Positions 35,023 to 44,250 of a DNA stretch of 64,000 bases are shown one piece after another. The stretch spans positions 1 to 64,000 of the forward strand of contig NZ_WQCA01000012.1 of the NCBI RefSeq assembly GCF_013032445.1, read 5' to 3'. Origin of the DNA: Ruegeria arenilitoris (GTDB lineage Bacteria > Pseudomonadota > Alphaproteobacteria > Rhodobacterales > Rhodobacteraceae). Numbering within the stretch: the first letter of the stretch is position 1; every line of letters starts with the position of its first letter. The position numbers were made by a program, and so were the translations under genes. Under the pieces are notes generated by a model, which saw nothing but the letters and a program-made list of their open reading frames with translations, made no database searches and was not told where the DNA came from.

Positions 35023-36206
35023 TGTTCGAAAACCTCAAACCGCAGCCCGCCGACAAGATCCTGGCGCTGATGCAGGCGTACCGCGAAGACCCGCGTGATC
35101 AGAAAATCGACCTGGGTGTTGGCGTCTACAAGAACGCCGAGGGCGTGACGCCCGTGATGCGCGCGGTTAAGGCCGCCGAAAAACGCATTCTCGAAGAGCA
35201 GGAAACCAAGGCCTATACCGGTCTGGCTGGTGACCCTGCCTATGCCGATGCAATGATCAGCCTGATCCTTGGCGACGCGGTGCCACGCGCGAACATTGCC
35301 GCCGTGGCGACCCCCGGCGGCACCGGCGCGTGTCGGCAAGCGTTCGAGATGATCCGCATGGCCAACCCGTCGGCACGCGTGTTCGTGTCGAACCCCACAT
35401 GGCCGAACCATCTGTCGATCCTGAACTATCTGGGGATGGAGACGGTTCAGTACCGTTACTTCGATGGTGAGACCCGAGGCGTCGATTTCGACGGCATGGT
35501 CGCGGACCTGAAAACCGCCAAAGCGGGCGACGTGGTGCTGCTACACGGCTGCTGCCACAACCCGACCGGCGCCAACCTGAACTTGGTGCAGTGGCAAGAG
35601 GTTGTGAACATCATCAACGAGCTGGGCCTCGTGGCGATGATCGACATTGCCTATCAGGGTTTTGGCGACGGACTGGAAGAAGACGCGCAGGCGACCCGTC
35701 TGGTGGCCTCGTCAGTCAAACGCTGCCTGATCGCAGCGTCGTGCTCGAAGAACTTCGGCGTTTACCGTGAGCGCACCGGCCTGCTGATGGCGATCAGCGA
35801 TGATGCGGCGCAAACGGCTCTGAATCAGGCGACGCTGGCGTTTCTGAACCGCCAGAACTATTCGTTCCCGCCGGACCATGGCGCGCGGGTTGTGACCACG
35901 ATCCTGACCGACGACGCCCTGCGCGCCGACTGGGCGGCCGAGTTGGAAGAGGTCCGCCTGTCGATGCTGGGCCTGCGCCAGCAGCTGTCGGACGAGTTGC
36001 AGCGCCTGAGCGGGTCGGACCGTTTCAGCTTCATCGCCCAACACCGCGGCATGTTCTCGCGTCTGGGCGCGGCACCGGAGCTGGTCGAGAAACTGCGCGC
36101 AGATCACGGCATCTACATGGTCGGCGACAGCCGCCTGAACATCGCGGGCCTCAACGCCAACACCGTGCCTATCCTTGCTAAGGCGATTATTGACGTCGGC
36201 GTCTGA
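35022..36206 (+). CDS. Aromatic/aspartate aminotransferase (class I)
   Basis: A PLP aminotransferase of 394 residues of the AspC/TyrB type: MFENLKPQPADKILALM at the N-terminus, DLGVGVYKNAEG, LLHGCCHNPTGANL and the PLP lysine in AASCSKNFGVYRERTG. It interconverts aspartate or aromatic amino acids with their 2-oxo acids, and members also accept cysteine. One-base overlap with sseA supports a link to mercaptopyruvate. Substrate preference is not fixed by sequence. Confidence 0.92.
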   Translation: MFENLKPQPADKILALMQAYREDPRDQKIDLGVGVYKNAEGVTPVMRAVKAAEKRILEEQETKAYTGLAGDPAYADAMISLILGDAVPRANIAAVATPGGTGACRQAFEMIRMANPSARVFVSNPTWPNHLSILNYLGMETVQYRYFDGETRGVDFDGMVADLKTAKAGDVVLLHGCCHNPTGANLNLVQWQEVVNIINELGLVAMIDIAYQGFGDGLEEDAQATRLVASSVKRCLIAASCSKNFGVYRERTGLLMAISDDAAQTALNQATLAFLNRQNYSFPPDHGARVVTTILTDDALRADWAAELEEVRLSMLGLRQQLSDELQRLSGSDRFSFIAQHRGMFSRLGAAPELVEKLRADHGIYMVGDSRLNIAGLNANTVPILAKAIIDVGV

Positions 36207-36226
36207 GCCAGCCATCTGCGAATGAC

Positions 36227-36256
36227 AAAAGCCGCGCAGCACAGCGCGGCTTTTTT
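36227..36256 (+). terminator. Terminator after aminotransferase gene
   Basis: GCCGCGC (36231-36237) and GCGCGGC (36244-36250) form a 7-bp stem with a 6-base loop, followed by TTTTTT. An A run in front lets it extend further. Confidence 0.92.
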
Positions 36257-36289
36257 GTTTGCCCTGTTCAAAAGACCCCGCCGAAAAGA

Positions 36290-36315
36290 AAAAGCCGGGC
36301 GCGAACGCCCGGCCT
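36290..36315 (-). terminator. amtB terminator
   Basis: GCCGGGCG (36294-36301) pairs with CGCCCGGC (36306-36313), loop CGAA, just after the amtB stop. On the minus strand a T-rich stretch follows. Confidence 0.85.
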
Positions 36316-36335
36316 TCGAGTGGTTATCTCAGGTC

Positions 36336-37649
36336 TTAGCCCTTGGAGAACTCGGGGTAAGCTTCCATACCCAGTTCTGCCATGTCGAGGCCGTTGATTT
36401 CGTCCTCTTCGCTGACACGGATGCCAAGGGTGGCTTTCAGGATGATCCACAGAACCAGAGCGCCGATAAAGGTGAAGACACCGTATGCGATGATACCGGT
36501 CAGCTGTGTGATCAGGTTTGCTTCGCCGTAGAAGATCACGGCGATGGTGCCCCAGATGCCTGCGAACAGGTGAACCGGGATCGCACCAACAACGTCGTCG
36601 ATCTTGAACTTGTCCAGCATCGGAACCGCGAAGACCACGATGATACCGCCCACAGCACCGATCCACAGCGCACCGAACAGGGTCGGGGCCAGAGGTTCGG
36701 CAGTGATCGAAACCAGACCGGCCAGCGCGCCGTTCAGGACCATGGTAAGGTCAGGCTTCTTGTACAGAAGTTGGGTCAGGATCAGGGCTGCGATGGCACC
36801 CGAAGCTGCGGCCATGTTGGTGTTGGCAAAGATGCGCGAGACGTCCGATACATCACCCACGGTGCCCATCGCCAGTTGCGAGCCACCGTTGAAGCCGAAC
36901 CAACCCAGCCACAGGATGAACGTACCCAGAGTTGCGAGTGCCAGGTTCGAACCGGGCATCGGGTGTACTTTGCCCTCTTTGGTGTACTTGCCGATACGCG
37001 GGCCAAGGATGATGACACCTGCCAGAGCAGCCCAGCCACCGACCGAGTGTACAACGGTCGAGCCGGCGAAGTCGGAAAAGCCCATGGCGTCCAGCCAGCC
37101 GCCGCCCCATTTCCACGAACCCGAAATCGGATACATGATACCGGTTAGTACGACGACAAAGATCAGGAAGGGCCACAGTTTGATACGTTCGGCCACGGCA
37201 CCGGACACGATGGACGCGGTTGCCGCCACGAAGACCAGTTGGAAGAAGAAGTCCGAACCGATCGACGCGTAATCCAGCGCGGCGTCTGCGGGTGCAACAC
37301 CCACTGCATCAAGCACGGTCGGGCCGCCAATGGCAAAGAAACCATTGAAGTCGCCCGGATACATCGTGTTGAAGCCAACCAGCCAGTACATGATTGCGGC
37401 AATGGAAAACAGCGCGATGTTCTTGATCATCTGCATGGCAACGTTCTTGGAACGCACCAGGCCGCCTTCCAGCATGGCAAAGCCTGCCGCCATGAAGAAG
37501 ACGAGGAAACCTGCCATCAGGAACAGCAGCGTGGTAAAGATATACTGGGTGTGCAATGCGGCTTCGCCAGCGGCGGCCTCTTGCGCAAGACCCATCTGCG
37601 GCAGCGCGACAATCGCGGTGGCAGGGATGAGAGATTTCATCAGGTTCAT
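36336..37649 (-). CDS. amtB: Ammonium transporter
   Basis: An Amt-family channel of 437 residues with a signal peptide (ending near residue 23, GLAQE) and eleven membrane helices. Typical stretches are FFMAAGFAMLEGGLVRSKN, VGGWAALAGVIILGPRIGKY and PVHLFAGIWGT near the second pore histidine. I start it at ATG 37649, after GAGGACTGACA; 30 further upstream codons are not credible. It lies 34 bases downstream of glnK, the usual pairing, in which GlnK plugs the channel when nitrogen is plentiful. Confidence 0.96.
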   Translation of the reverse strand: MNLMKSLIPATAIVALPQMGLAQEAAAGEAALHTQYIFTTLLFLMAGFLVFFMAAGFAMLEGGLVRSKNVAMQMIKNIALFSIAAIMYWLVGFNTMYPGDFNGFFAIGGPTVLDAVGVAPADAALDYASIGSDFFFQLVFVAATASIVSGAVAERIKLWPFLIFVVVLTGIMYPISGSWKWGGGWLDAMGFSDFAGSTVVHSVGGWAALAGVIILGPRIGKYTKEGKVHPMPGSNLALATLGTFILWLGWFGFNGGSQLAMGTVGDVSDVSRIFANTNMAAASGAIAALILTQLLYKKPDLTMVLNGALAGLVSITAEPLAPTLFGALWIGAVGGIIVVFAVPMLDKFKIDDVVGAIPVHLFAGIWGTIAVIFYGEANLITQLTGIIAYGVFTFIGALVLWIILKATLGIRVSEEDEINGLDMAELGMEAYPEFSKG

Positions 37650-37683
37650 TGTCAGTCCTCGAATGATAGTGAGTGGGCGCGCG

Positions 37684-38022
37684 TTACAGCGCCTCTTCGT
37701 TCGTTTCCCCGGTCCGCACGCGCAGGGCCTGCTCGACATCGAGAACGAAAATCTTGCCGTCGCCGATCTTGCCGGTTTTGGCGGTTTTGGTGATGGTTTC
37801 GACGATCTGGTCGACCATCGCGGCAGGAACCACGATCTCGAGCTTGATCTTGGGTACGAAATTCACGGCGTATTCGGCGCCGCGATAAATTTCCGTGTGA
37901 CCGGATTGCGAGCCGAAGCCCTTGATTTCGGTCACCATCATGCCGCGCACGCCTGCCTCGGTCAGTGCCTCGCGCACCTCCTCGAGCTTGAACGGCTTGA
38001 TTGTCGCAATGATCAGTTTCAC
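37684..38022 (-). CDS. glnK: Nitrogen regulatory protein PII
   Basis: A PII signal protein of the standard 112 residues. The T-loop contains GHTEIYRGAEYAVNF with the uridylylation tyrosine. The N-terminus is VKLIIATIKPFKLEEV, starting with a GTG at 38022 behind GAGGGGAAG; this start gives the canonical length, whereas the open frame to 38145 adds 41 unlikely residues. It regulates AmtB and nitrogen enzymes according to 2-oxoglutarate and ATP/ADP. Confidence 0.95.
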   Translation of the reverse strand: MKLIIATIKPFKLEEVREALTEAGVRGMMVTEIKGFGSQSGHTEIYRGAEYAVNFVPKIKLEIVVPAAMVDQIVETITKTAKTGKIGDGKIFVLDVEQALRVRTGETNEEAL

Positions 38023-38140
38023 GTTCTTCCCCTCTGCTTCCCCGGTCTGCCCGGCCTGTTTGCACCTGCAGAAAAAAGCGCGCCTGCGTCGTGTAAGGAA
38101 CGGTCTGAGCGACGAAACGCTGGGGAAAATAGTGGCAAGG

Positions 38141-38158
38141 TGCACAATTTTTGCACAA
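38141..38158. promoter_or_regulatory. Direct repeat TGCACAA upstream of glnK
   Basis: TGCACAA occurs at 38141-38147 and again at 38152-38158, an 11-base period (one helical turn), about 120 bases before the glnK start. It shares TGCAC with NtrC sites but lacks their inverted arrangement. I found no convincing sigma-54 -24/-12 pair. Confidence 0.3.
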
Positions 38159-38280
38159 ACCGCGTGAGGTGATCAAAAATTAGGCAGTTTGAGAAGGGCG
38201 GCTTCCGGAAATTCAGACCTCTACTTCACCGTTGTGTCAGGGTATGGTGCCTCAAAATGATAACCGGGCAGAGTTTGAGC

Positions 38281-40470
38281 ATGACTGAGTCCAGGCGCCG
38301 AAAGGCACCGCTTGTCGCGGACAAGAGATACCCGTCGAAAGGGCGCAAACCCACGGCGACCAAGCGGGCTGCAAAGCCCGCTGGAAAGAAGGCGACCGCG
38401 CGCAAGACGACGACCCGCAGGACGACCCGAAAGAAGACGCGCCGGAAGTCCGGTGGAAACGGAGGCGGCGGGTTCTTCCGTCGGCTGTTCCGCTGGATTT
38501 GGCGGCTGATCTGGGGGGTTACGTGGCGCGTGGGCGCGGTGGTTGCCATGCTGCTGGCGCTGGCGGTAGGGGTTGTCTACACCTCGTTGCCCGACGTGGA
38601 TGCCTTGCTGGACGGCCGGGCGCGGGGCTCGGTCACGTTGCTGGACCGCGATGGCAAGGTCTTTGCCTGGCGCGGGGATCAGTTCGGCGGGGTGATCACC
38701 GCCGACACCGTCTCACCCCATCTGAAAAATGCTGTGGTCGCCACCGAGGACAAGCGATTCTATCGCCATTTCGGTGTCAGCCCCCGGGGCGTCGCCAGTG
38801 CGGTTCGAATCAACCTCAGCGAAGGGCGCGGGCCGCTGTCGGGCCATGGTGGGTCGACCATTACGCAACAAACCGCCAAGCTGCTGTGTCTGGGCGTGCC
38901 GTACGTGCCCAGCGAGTGGGAGTCCGAGGCCGCGTATGAGTCCGATTGCCGTCAGGGATCGCTGTGGCGCAAGGCCAAGGAAGCGGTCTATGCAATGGCG
39001 ATGGAGGTGAAATACTCCAAGGACGAGATCCTGACCATCTATCTGAACCGCGCCTTCCTCGGCGCGGGCGCTCGTGGGTTCGAGGCCGCGAGCCAGCGTT
39101 ACTTTGGTATTTCAGCGGCCGAGGTGTCGCCATCGCAAGCGGCGATGCTGGCGGGTTTGCTGGTTGCACCTACACGCTATGCTCCCACGAATAATCTGCA
39201 GCGCTCACAGGACCGGGCGCAGTTGGTGGTTGGGCTGATGGAGGCTCAGGGCTATCTGACGGCCTCGCAGGCCAGCAATGCGCGCAGCAACCCGGCGCAG
39301 TTGTCCGAAGCAGCTGCGGCGCGGGCTGGCGGCTATTTTGCCGATTGGGTGATCACCGAGCTGCCCAGCTATTTTGGCACCGATACCACGGATGACGTGG
39401 TGATCCGCACCACGCTGGACCAGCGCCTGCAGAAATCGGCGGAAGAGGCGCTGAAGTACATCTTTCAGGAAAAGGTGCGCGAAGGCTCCAAGGCGCAGGC
39501 CGCGATTGTTGTGATGTCGGCGGACGGGGCGGTGCGGGCCATGGTCGGCGGGCGCAAGACACGTGTGTCGGGCGCGTTCAACCGCGCCACACAGGCGTTG
39601 CGGCAGACGGGATCGTCCTTCAAGCCCTTCGTCTATGCCACAGCGCTGGAGCTTGGCCATTCACCACTGGATACGGTGGTGGATGAGCCCTATTGCGTCA
39701 ACATTCCCGGGTCGGGCCAGTGGTGCCCCAAGAACTATACTCACAAGTTCTATGGTCGGGTGACGTTGGCGGATGCGCTGAAGAACTCGTTGAACATCCC
39801 TGCCGTGAAAGTGGCCGAATTTGTCGGGCTGGACAATGTACGCACCGTGGCCAGCGAGTTCGGCATTGAAAGCAACCTCGCCGAAGGCCCGGCGCTGGCG
39901 CTGGGCGCGTCGGAAAGTACTCTGATCGAGATGACCGGGGCTTATGCGGGTATCCTGAACGGTGGCTCGGCTGTGGAACCTTATGGCCTGTCCGAACTGA
40001 AACTGCTGGGCGATGAGACTCCGGTGATCGTGACAAGCTCCGGCATTGGTGAGCGGGTGATCAACGACAAGGCCGCCAAGCAGCTGACATGGATGATGGA
40101 GCGCGTGGTGTCCGAGGGCACGGGCGGGCGCGCCAAGCTGCCGGGATGGCAGGTGGCGGGCAAGACCGGCACCACTCAGGCGGCGCGGGATGCGTGGTTT
40201 ATCGGTTTTACCGCGGATTACGTAACGGGTGTCTGGATGGGGTATGATGACAACACGCCGCTGTCCGGTGTGACCGGCGGTGGTTTGCCTGCGGAGATTT
40301 GGAAAGAAACAATGCTGCGTGTGACCGAGGGGATGACGCCCACGCCATTGCCGATGCTTGCCCCCGATCCGCCGGTTCAGACGGCGCAGCCGCGGCAACA
40401 GCGCCAAAGACAGCAGACCGGTCTGGACAAGGCGATCAACAACCTGCTGAACAATATCTTCGGAAATTAA
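38281..40470 (+). CDS. Bifunctional penicillin-binding protein, class A (PBP1A-like)
   Basis: A peptidoglycan synthase of about 729 residues. A very basic Lys/Arg/Thr-rich cytoplasmic tail (about 1-65) precedes one membrane helix. The glycosyltransferase domain has EDKRFYRHFGVSPRG and GGSTITQQTAKLLCLG. The transpeptidase domain has SSFK (catalytic Ser), KNSLN as SxN, and KTGTTQ. The C-terminus is rich in Pro and Gln. I chose ATG 38281; an ATG at 38257 is possible. The highly basic tail is longer than in Escherichia coli PBP1a. Confidence 0.92.
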   Translation: MTESRRRKAPLVADKRYPSKGRKPTATKRAAKPAGKKATARKTTTRRTTRKKTRRKSGGNGGGGFFRRLFRWIWRLIWGVTWRVGAVVAMLLALAVGVVYTSLPDVDALLDGRARGSVTLLDRDGKVFAWRGDQFGGVITADTVSPHLKNAVVATEDKRFYRHFGVSPRGVASAVRINLSEGRGPLSGHGGSTITQQTAKLLCLGVPYVPSEWESEAAYESDCRQGSLWRKAKEAVYAMAMEVKYSKDEILTIYLNRAFLGAGARGFEAASQRYFGISAAEVSPSQAAMLAGLLVAPTRYAPTNNLQRSQDRAQLVVGLMEAQGYLTASQASNARSNPAQLSEAAAARAGGYFADWVITELPSYFGTDTTDDVVIRTTLDQRLQKSAEEALKYIFQEKVREGSKAQAAIVVMSADGAVRAMVGGRKTRVSGAFNRATQALRQTGSSFKPFVYATALELGHSPLDTVVDEPYCVNIPGSGQWCPKNYTHKFYGRVTLADALKNSLNIPAVKVAEFVGLDNVRTVASEFGIESNLAEGPALALGASESTLIEMTGAYAGILNGGSAVEPYGLSELKLLGDETPVIVTSSGIGERVINDKAAKQLTWMMERVVSEGTGGRAKLPGWQVAGKTGTTQAARDAWFIGFTADYVTGVWMGYDDNTPLSGVTGGGLPAEIWKETMLRVTEGMTPTPLPMLAPDPPVQTAQPRQQRQRQQTGLDKAINNLLNNIFGN

Positions 40471-40479
40471 GGCCACAAA

Positions 40480-40508
40480 AAAAGGCGGTGCACCGGGCAC
40501 CGCCTTTT
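40480..40508. terminator. Bidirectional terminator between PBP gene and leuB
   Basis: GGCGGTGC (40484-40491) and GCACCGCC (40497-40504) form an 8-bp stem flanked by AAAA and TTTT, so it can end both convergent genes. Confidence 0.92.
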
Positions 40509-40529
40509 ACTTTGGAATGTCAGACCCGA

Positions 40530-41633
40530 TCAGAGGCTCTCGTCCAGAGCCGCCAGAATTGCGTCACCCATTTCGGTGGTCGAGACCGGCTGAACCCCTT
40601 CTTCGGCCAGCAGGTCGCCGGTCCGGACGCCATCTGCCAGAACCTTCTCAATTGCGGCTTCCAGACGGTCGGCCTCGGCGCCCTGATCAAAGCTGTAGCG
40701 CAGCGCCATGGCGAAGCTGAGGATACAGGCGATCGGGTTGGCCTTGCCCTGACCGGCGATATCCGGGGCAGAGCCGTGAACCGGTTCGTACATCGCCTTG
40801 GGGCGGCCATTGGCCATCGGGGCACCCAGGCTGGCCGACGGTAGCATGCCCAGCGAGCCAGTCAGCATCGCGGCACAATCCGACAGGATGTCGCCGAACA
40901 GGTTATCGGTGACGATAACGTCGAACTGCTTGGGTGCGCGCACCAGCTGCATCGCGCCGTTGTCGGCATACATATGGGTCACTTCGACCTCGGGGTAATC
41001 CTGAGCGACACGGTCCACGACCTCGCGCCAGAGGATACCGGCCTCCATCACGTTGGCCTTTTCCATCGAGCACAGCTTTTTGTTCCGGCGCATCGCCAGT
41101 TCAAAGGCGGAACGCGCGGCGCGTTCGATCTCGGATTCGGTGTAACGCTGGGTGTTGATGCCCACACGCTCGTTGCCTTCTTCGAAAATGCCACGCGGCT
41201 CGCCGAAATAAACGCCCGAGGTCAGCTCGCGCACGATCATGATGTCCAGACCGGCAACGATATCCTTTTTCAGCGATGAGAAATCGGCCAGCGCGTCAAA
41301 GCACTGGGCCGGGCGCAGGTTGGAATACAGGTCCATTTCCTTGCGCAGACGCAGCAGGCCGCGCTCGGGCTTTACACTGAAGTCCAGATCGTCGTATTTC
41401 GGGCCGCCCACGGCACCCAGCAGAACCGCGTCGACCTCTTGCGCCTTGGCCATGGTTTCATCCGACAGGGGCTTGCCATGCGCGTCATAGGCGGCACCGC
41501 CGACCAGATCTTCGCTCACGTCAAAGTGAAGGCCACGCTTTTCGCCGAACCAATCGATTACGCGGCGCACTTCGGCCATAACTTCGGGGCCAATTCCGTC
41601 TCCGGGCAGGATGAGGAGCGAAGGGTTGGACAT
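40530..41633 (-). CDS. leuB: 3-isopropylmalate dehydrogenase
   Basis: A leucine-pathway enzyme of 367 residues that oxidatively decarboxylates 3-isopropylmalate using [15 protein letters not shown] is at the N-terminus, [11 protein letters not shown] and [10 protein letters not shown] bind substrate and metal, and [15 protein letters not shown] is the family signature. The start is ATG 41633 with GGAG upstream. It is separated from leuC and leuD by unrelated genes, all on the same strand. Confidence 0.96.
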   Translation of the reverse strand: MSNPSLLILPGDGIGPEVMAEVRRVIDWFGEKRGLHFDVSEDLVGGAAYDAHGKPLSDETMAKAQEVDAVLLGAVGGPKYDDLDFSVKPERGLLRLRKEMDLYSNLRPAQCFDALADFSSLKKDIVAGLDIMIVRELTSGVYFGEPRGIFEEGNERVGINTQRYTESEIERAARSAFELAMRRNKKLCSMEKANVMEAGILWREVVDRVAQDYPEVEVTHMYADNGAMQLVRAPKQFDVIVTDNLFGDILSDCAAMLTGSLGMLPSASLGAPMANGRPKAMYEPVHGSAPDIAGQGKANPIACILSFAMALRYSFDQGAEADRLEAAIEKVLADGVRTGDLLAEEGVQPVSTTEMGDAILAALDESL

Positions 41634-41724
41634 GAAGGGTCTCCTTGCGTTTCGTCGCAATCGCCCTAGCGTCTGAGCGGCATCGGGTCAATGAGACGAA
41701 CCCGTCAAATCACGAGGAAAACAC

Positions 41725-42252
41725 ATGTTGATACCGGGAAATCCCGCTCCTGCGCTGAAAATCGAAACCGTGGGTGGCGGATCTTTCGATCTGGACGTCG
41801 ACAAGGGCGAAAATGGGACGTTGGTGATTCAGTATCGCGGACTGCACTGCCCGATCTGCATTAAGCAGATGACCGAGGTCGAAGAAACGCTGGATGACTT
41901 TGCCGCGCTGGGCGTTGAAGTGATCATGATCACCACTGACACCGGCGAACGTGCAGCGGAAACTGCCCAGAAAGCTGGGGTATCGCGACTGCGTGTCGGT
42001 CACAGCTTGCCATTGGCTGCCGCGCGAGAGGACTGGGGCCTGAACATCTCGACCAAACGCGAAGGCAGCGCTGAACCGGACCTGTTCGCCGAACCCGGCC
42101 ATTTTTACATCGTGCCTGACCGGACGCTTTATTACGCGTGGCAGCAGACAACGCCATTTGGCCGTCCGGCTATGTCAGATATCGCGGGGGGTCTGAAATT
42201 CACGCTGGGCAACAATTACCCTGCGCGTGGCACCTATACCGGACCGCTATAG
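41725..42252 (+). CDS. AhpC/TSA-type peroxiredoxin-like protein
   Basis: A thioredoxin-fold protein of 175 residues with a CxxC, C42 and C45, in RGLHCPICIKQM, placed where peroxiredoxins carry the peroxidatic Cys. GHFYIVPDRTLYYAW follows further on. It probably reduces peroxides or disulfides in the cytoplasm, as no signal peptide is seen. It converges with the LysR gene with a 3-base gap. Confidence 0.82.
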   Translation: MLIPGNPAPALKIETVGGGSFDLDVDKGENGTLVIQYRGLHCPICIKQMTEVEETLDDFAALGVEVIMITTDTGERAAETAQKAGVSRLRVGHSLPLAAAREDWGLNISTKREGSAEPDLFAEPGHFYIVPDRTLYYAWQQTTPFGRPAMSDIAGGLKFTLGNNYPARGTYTGPL

Positions 42253-42255
42253 AGT

Positions 42256-43149
42256 CTAAAGAGCGGCTTTCAGGCCTTCGGCCAGCAAATCCCAGACCCG
42301 GCGGATGCGCGGGGTCTGACGCATCGCTTGAGGGGCCGCCAGCCAAACGGGAAGGGGCTCAATCTCGACATCCAAGTCCAACACTTCGACATCCGGGTCA
42401 GCCTCGGCCACCTGAATCTGTGAAAATCCGATGCCGCACCCTGCCCGGATCAACTGCCAATAGGCACTTTGTAGATCGCACCTTGTGGCAAAGCTGTCTT
42501 TGCTTGCAGGCCATCCACGTTTCTGCATCCTGTTGATAATGTGTTCATTGGCGTCAAAGCCGACCAGATCGTGATCGAACAGGTCCTCGGGTCGCCGCGG
42601 GCGACCGGCGCGATCCAGATAAACCTGCGCGGCACAGAAGCACAGGTTCACATCCCCCAGATAGCGCGAGATGATGTCCATCTGCGCGGGGCGGTACATG
42701 CGCACCGCGATATCAGCCTCGCGGTACAGCAGGTTCTCGGTGGCGTCCGTTGCGACCAGTTCAAGCTGGATTGCCGGTTCCAACGCGCGAATCTGCGAGA
42801 GTATCGGAGGCAGCAGATGATGTGACGCAAAGACCGAAGCCGTGATGCGCACCGATCCTTCCAGTTGCTGAGACTGACCCGCCGCCGCTAGACTGAATGA
42901 GTTCATGGCCGAATGCATCTGCTGTGCCATCGGCAAGAGTTGTGTGCCCACTTCGCTTAGTTTGAGACCACGGGCGTGGCGGTCAAACAGGGAGACGCCC
43001 AGTTCATCTTCGAGCGCATGAATCTGGCGTCCCAGCGTTGGCTGGCTGCGATCCAGCTGCCGGGCCGCAGCCGACAGTGACCCGGTTTCGGCTACTGCGA
43101 GAAAACTCTGAATGAGGGACCAGTCAGCGTGGGTGAGAGATTTATCCAT
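42256..43149 (-). CDS. LysR-family transcriptional regulator
   Basis: A regulator of 297 residues. The N-terminal winged helix has FLAVAETGSLSAAARQLDRSQPTLGRQI at about 16-43, and the substrate-binding domain starts near residue 90. The target is not obvious: neighbours are the convergent peroxiredoxin-like gene and, upstream on the same strand, an endonuclease-like gene. A small inverted repeat ATTCA-GAAA-TGAAT (43148-43161) covers its start codon and may be autoregulatory. Confidence 0.9.
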   Translation of the reverse strand: MDKSLTHADWSLIQSFLAVAETGSLSAAARQLDRSQPTLGRQIHALEDELGVSLFDRHARGLKLSEVGTQLLPMAQQMHSAMNSFSLAAAGQSQQLEGSVRITASVFASHHLLPPILSQIRALEPAIQLELVATDATENLLYREADIAVRMYRPAQMDIISRYLGDVNLCFCAAQVYLDRAGRPRRPEDLFDHDLVGFDANEHIINRMQKRGWPASKDSFATRCDLQSAYWQLIRAGCGIGFSQIQVAEADPDVEVLDLDVEIEPLPVWLAAPQAMRQTPRIRRVWDLLAEGLKAAL

Positions 43150-43206
43150 TCAGAAATGAATACACTTTCTGATGGCCCCGGCAATTCCCCAGGCGAACTG
43201 AATGGA

Positions 43207-44250
43207 TCAGTTTGTTGGCTGGGCTGGTGAGGTTACATCGACCCAGACCAGCCGGTGTCTGCTGGCTTGCTCGGCTGTTGTGCGCAGAGGCGTATCCGGT
43301 GCGGGCCAGAACACACCCGATCCAGTGACTTGCAGATCGGCTGAAGGCAACACGTAATCCACCCGCATTTCACCCACGGCTTTCCACTCCACGGTGGTCA
43401 GTGCGCCCGACACGTCAGTAGGACGGGGGTCTTGCAGGCGGGGATCCGACAACAGTGCCCGGATCGCTTCCCTGCGCCCCTCCCCACGTTCGGGGTCCAG
43501 ATTGGCATCCCCGGCGATCACAAACGGGCCGTCTGGCCTGCGCCCTATCTCGCCTTCCAGAACGGAGGACCAGAGGCGAATTTCGTCGCGGTTACGCAGC
43601 CCGTTACGATCTTCGGGGCCGTCGAACACCGGCGGGGCGGCATGGAACGTCATCAGATCCAGTACGCCGATGGGCGTGTCCACTGGTACGATCCAATGAG
43701 CCACGGCGGACAGACGCTGGATGTTATAGGCCTCTTCCGAAGGGAAAGGGCCATCGTCCGTGACTGGCAACTGCGCGCCGGGCAGGTCGCGCCACAGCAG
43801 GTTGGTGAAGTCCTGCACGCCTTCAAGTTGAATCGGATACCGCGACAGCACCGCAAGCCCGCCCTGGCCGGTGAACCTGCCCCAACCTTGGGCATCGGCC
43901 GGGCCATGCGTTAGTCCGTCCCCGTTCAGATCCAAAGAGGTTTCGAGCCCCGCATTGGGCTGCGCGGCAAAGTGATAGGGGTAATTCAAACCTTGGGCGT
44001 ACAGCAGATCGGTCAATGCGGTCAGGGCCTCAGCGTTCAGGTCCCAGTCGATACTCTGAAGGGTCACGATATCCGGGCGCGCGGCCACCAGCACGTCGAC
44101 AACAGCCTGCACCTGCGCGTCGCCGCGCCTTATGTCGCGCAGCAGAAGGCCTGGCCCGTCGCGGCTGAGTTCTGTGTTAAAAGAGGCGACACGTACCACC
44201 TGCGCCTGTGCCATTACCGGCACTAGCAGCAGCAGTAGGGCGCGGATCAT
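43207..44250 (-). CDS. Secreted endonuclease/exonuclease/phosphatase-family protein
   Basis: A protein of 347 residues with a clear signal peptide (MIRALLLLLVPVMAQAQ) and the EEP fold: RVASFNTELS at the start, a metal glutamate region in TLQSIDWDLNAEALT, FVIAGDANLDPERGEG and MRVDYVLPSADL near the end. The family hydrolyses phosphodiesters or phosphomonoesters, and export suggests nucleic acid or phospholipid scavenging. It overlaps the upstream membrane-protein gene by 4 bases (ATGA). Confidence 0.85.
   Translation of the reverse strand: MIRALLLLLVPVMAQAQVVRVASFNTELSRDGPGLLLRDIRRGDAQVQAVVDVLVAARPDIVTLQSIDWDLNAEALTALTDLLYAQGLNYPYHFAAQPNAGLETSLDLNGDGLTHGPADAQGWGRFTGQGGLAVLSRYPIQLEGVQDFTNLLWRDLPGAQLPVTDDGPFPSEEAYNIQRLSAVAHWIVPVDTPIGVLDLMTFHAAPPVFDGPEDRNGLRNRDEIRLWSSVLEGEIGRRPDGPFVIAGDANLDPERGEGRREAIRALLSDPRLQDPRPTDVSGALTTVEWKAVGEMRVDYVLPSADLQVTGSGVFWPAPDTPLRTTAEQASRHRLVWVDVTSPAQPTN

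Noticed and set aside
36222-37148. 308-codon plus-strand frame over amtB
   Set aside because: Antisense of a canonical ammonium transporter. No ribosome site and no recognisable motif.
38023-38256. Sigma-54 promoter and NtrC site before glnK
   Set aside because: No GG-N10-GC pair was found in the right orientation. TGCAC repeats are direct, not inverted as in NtrC sites.
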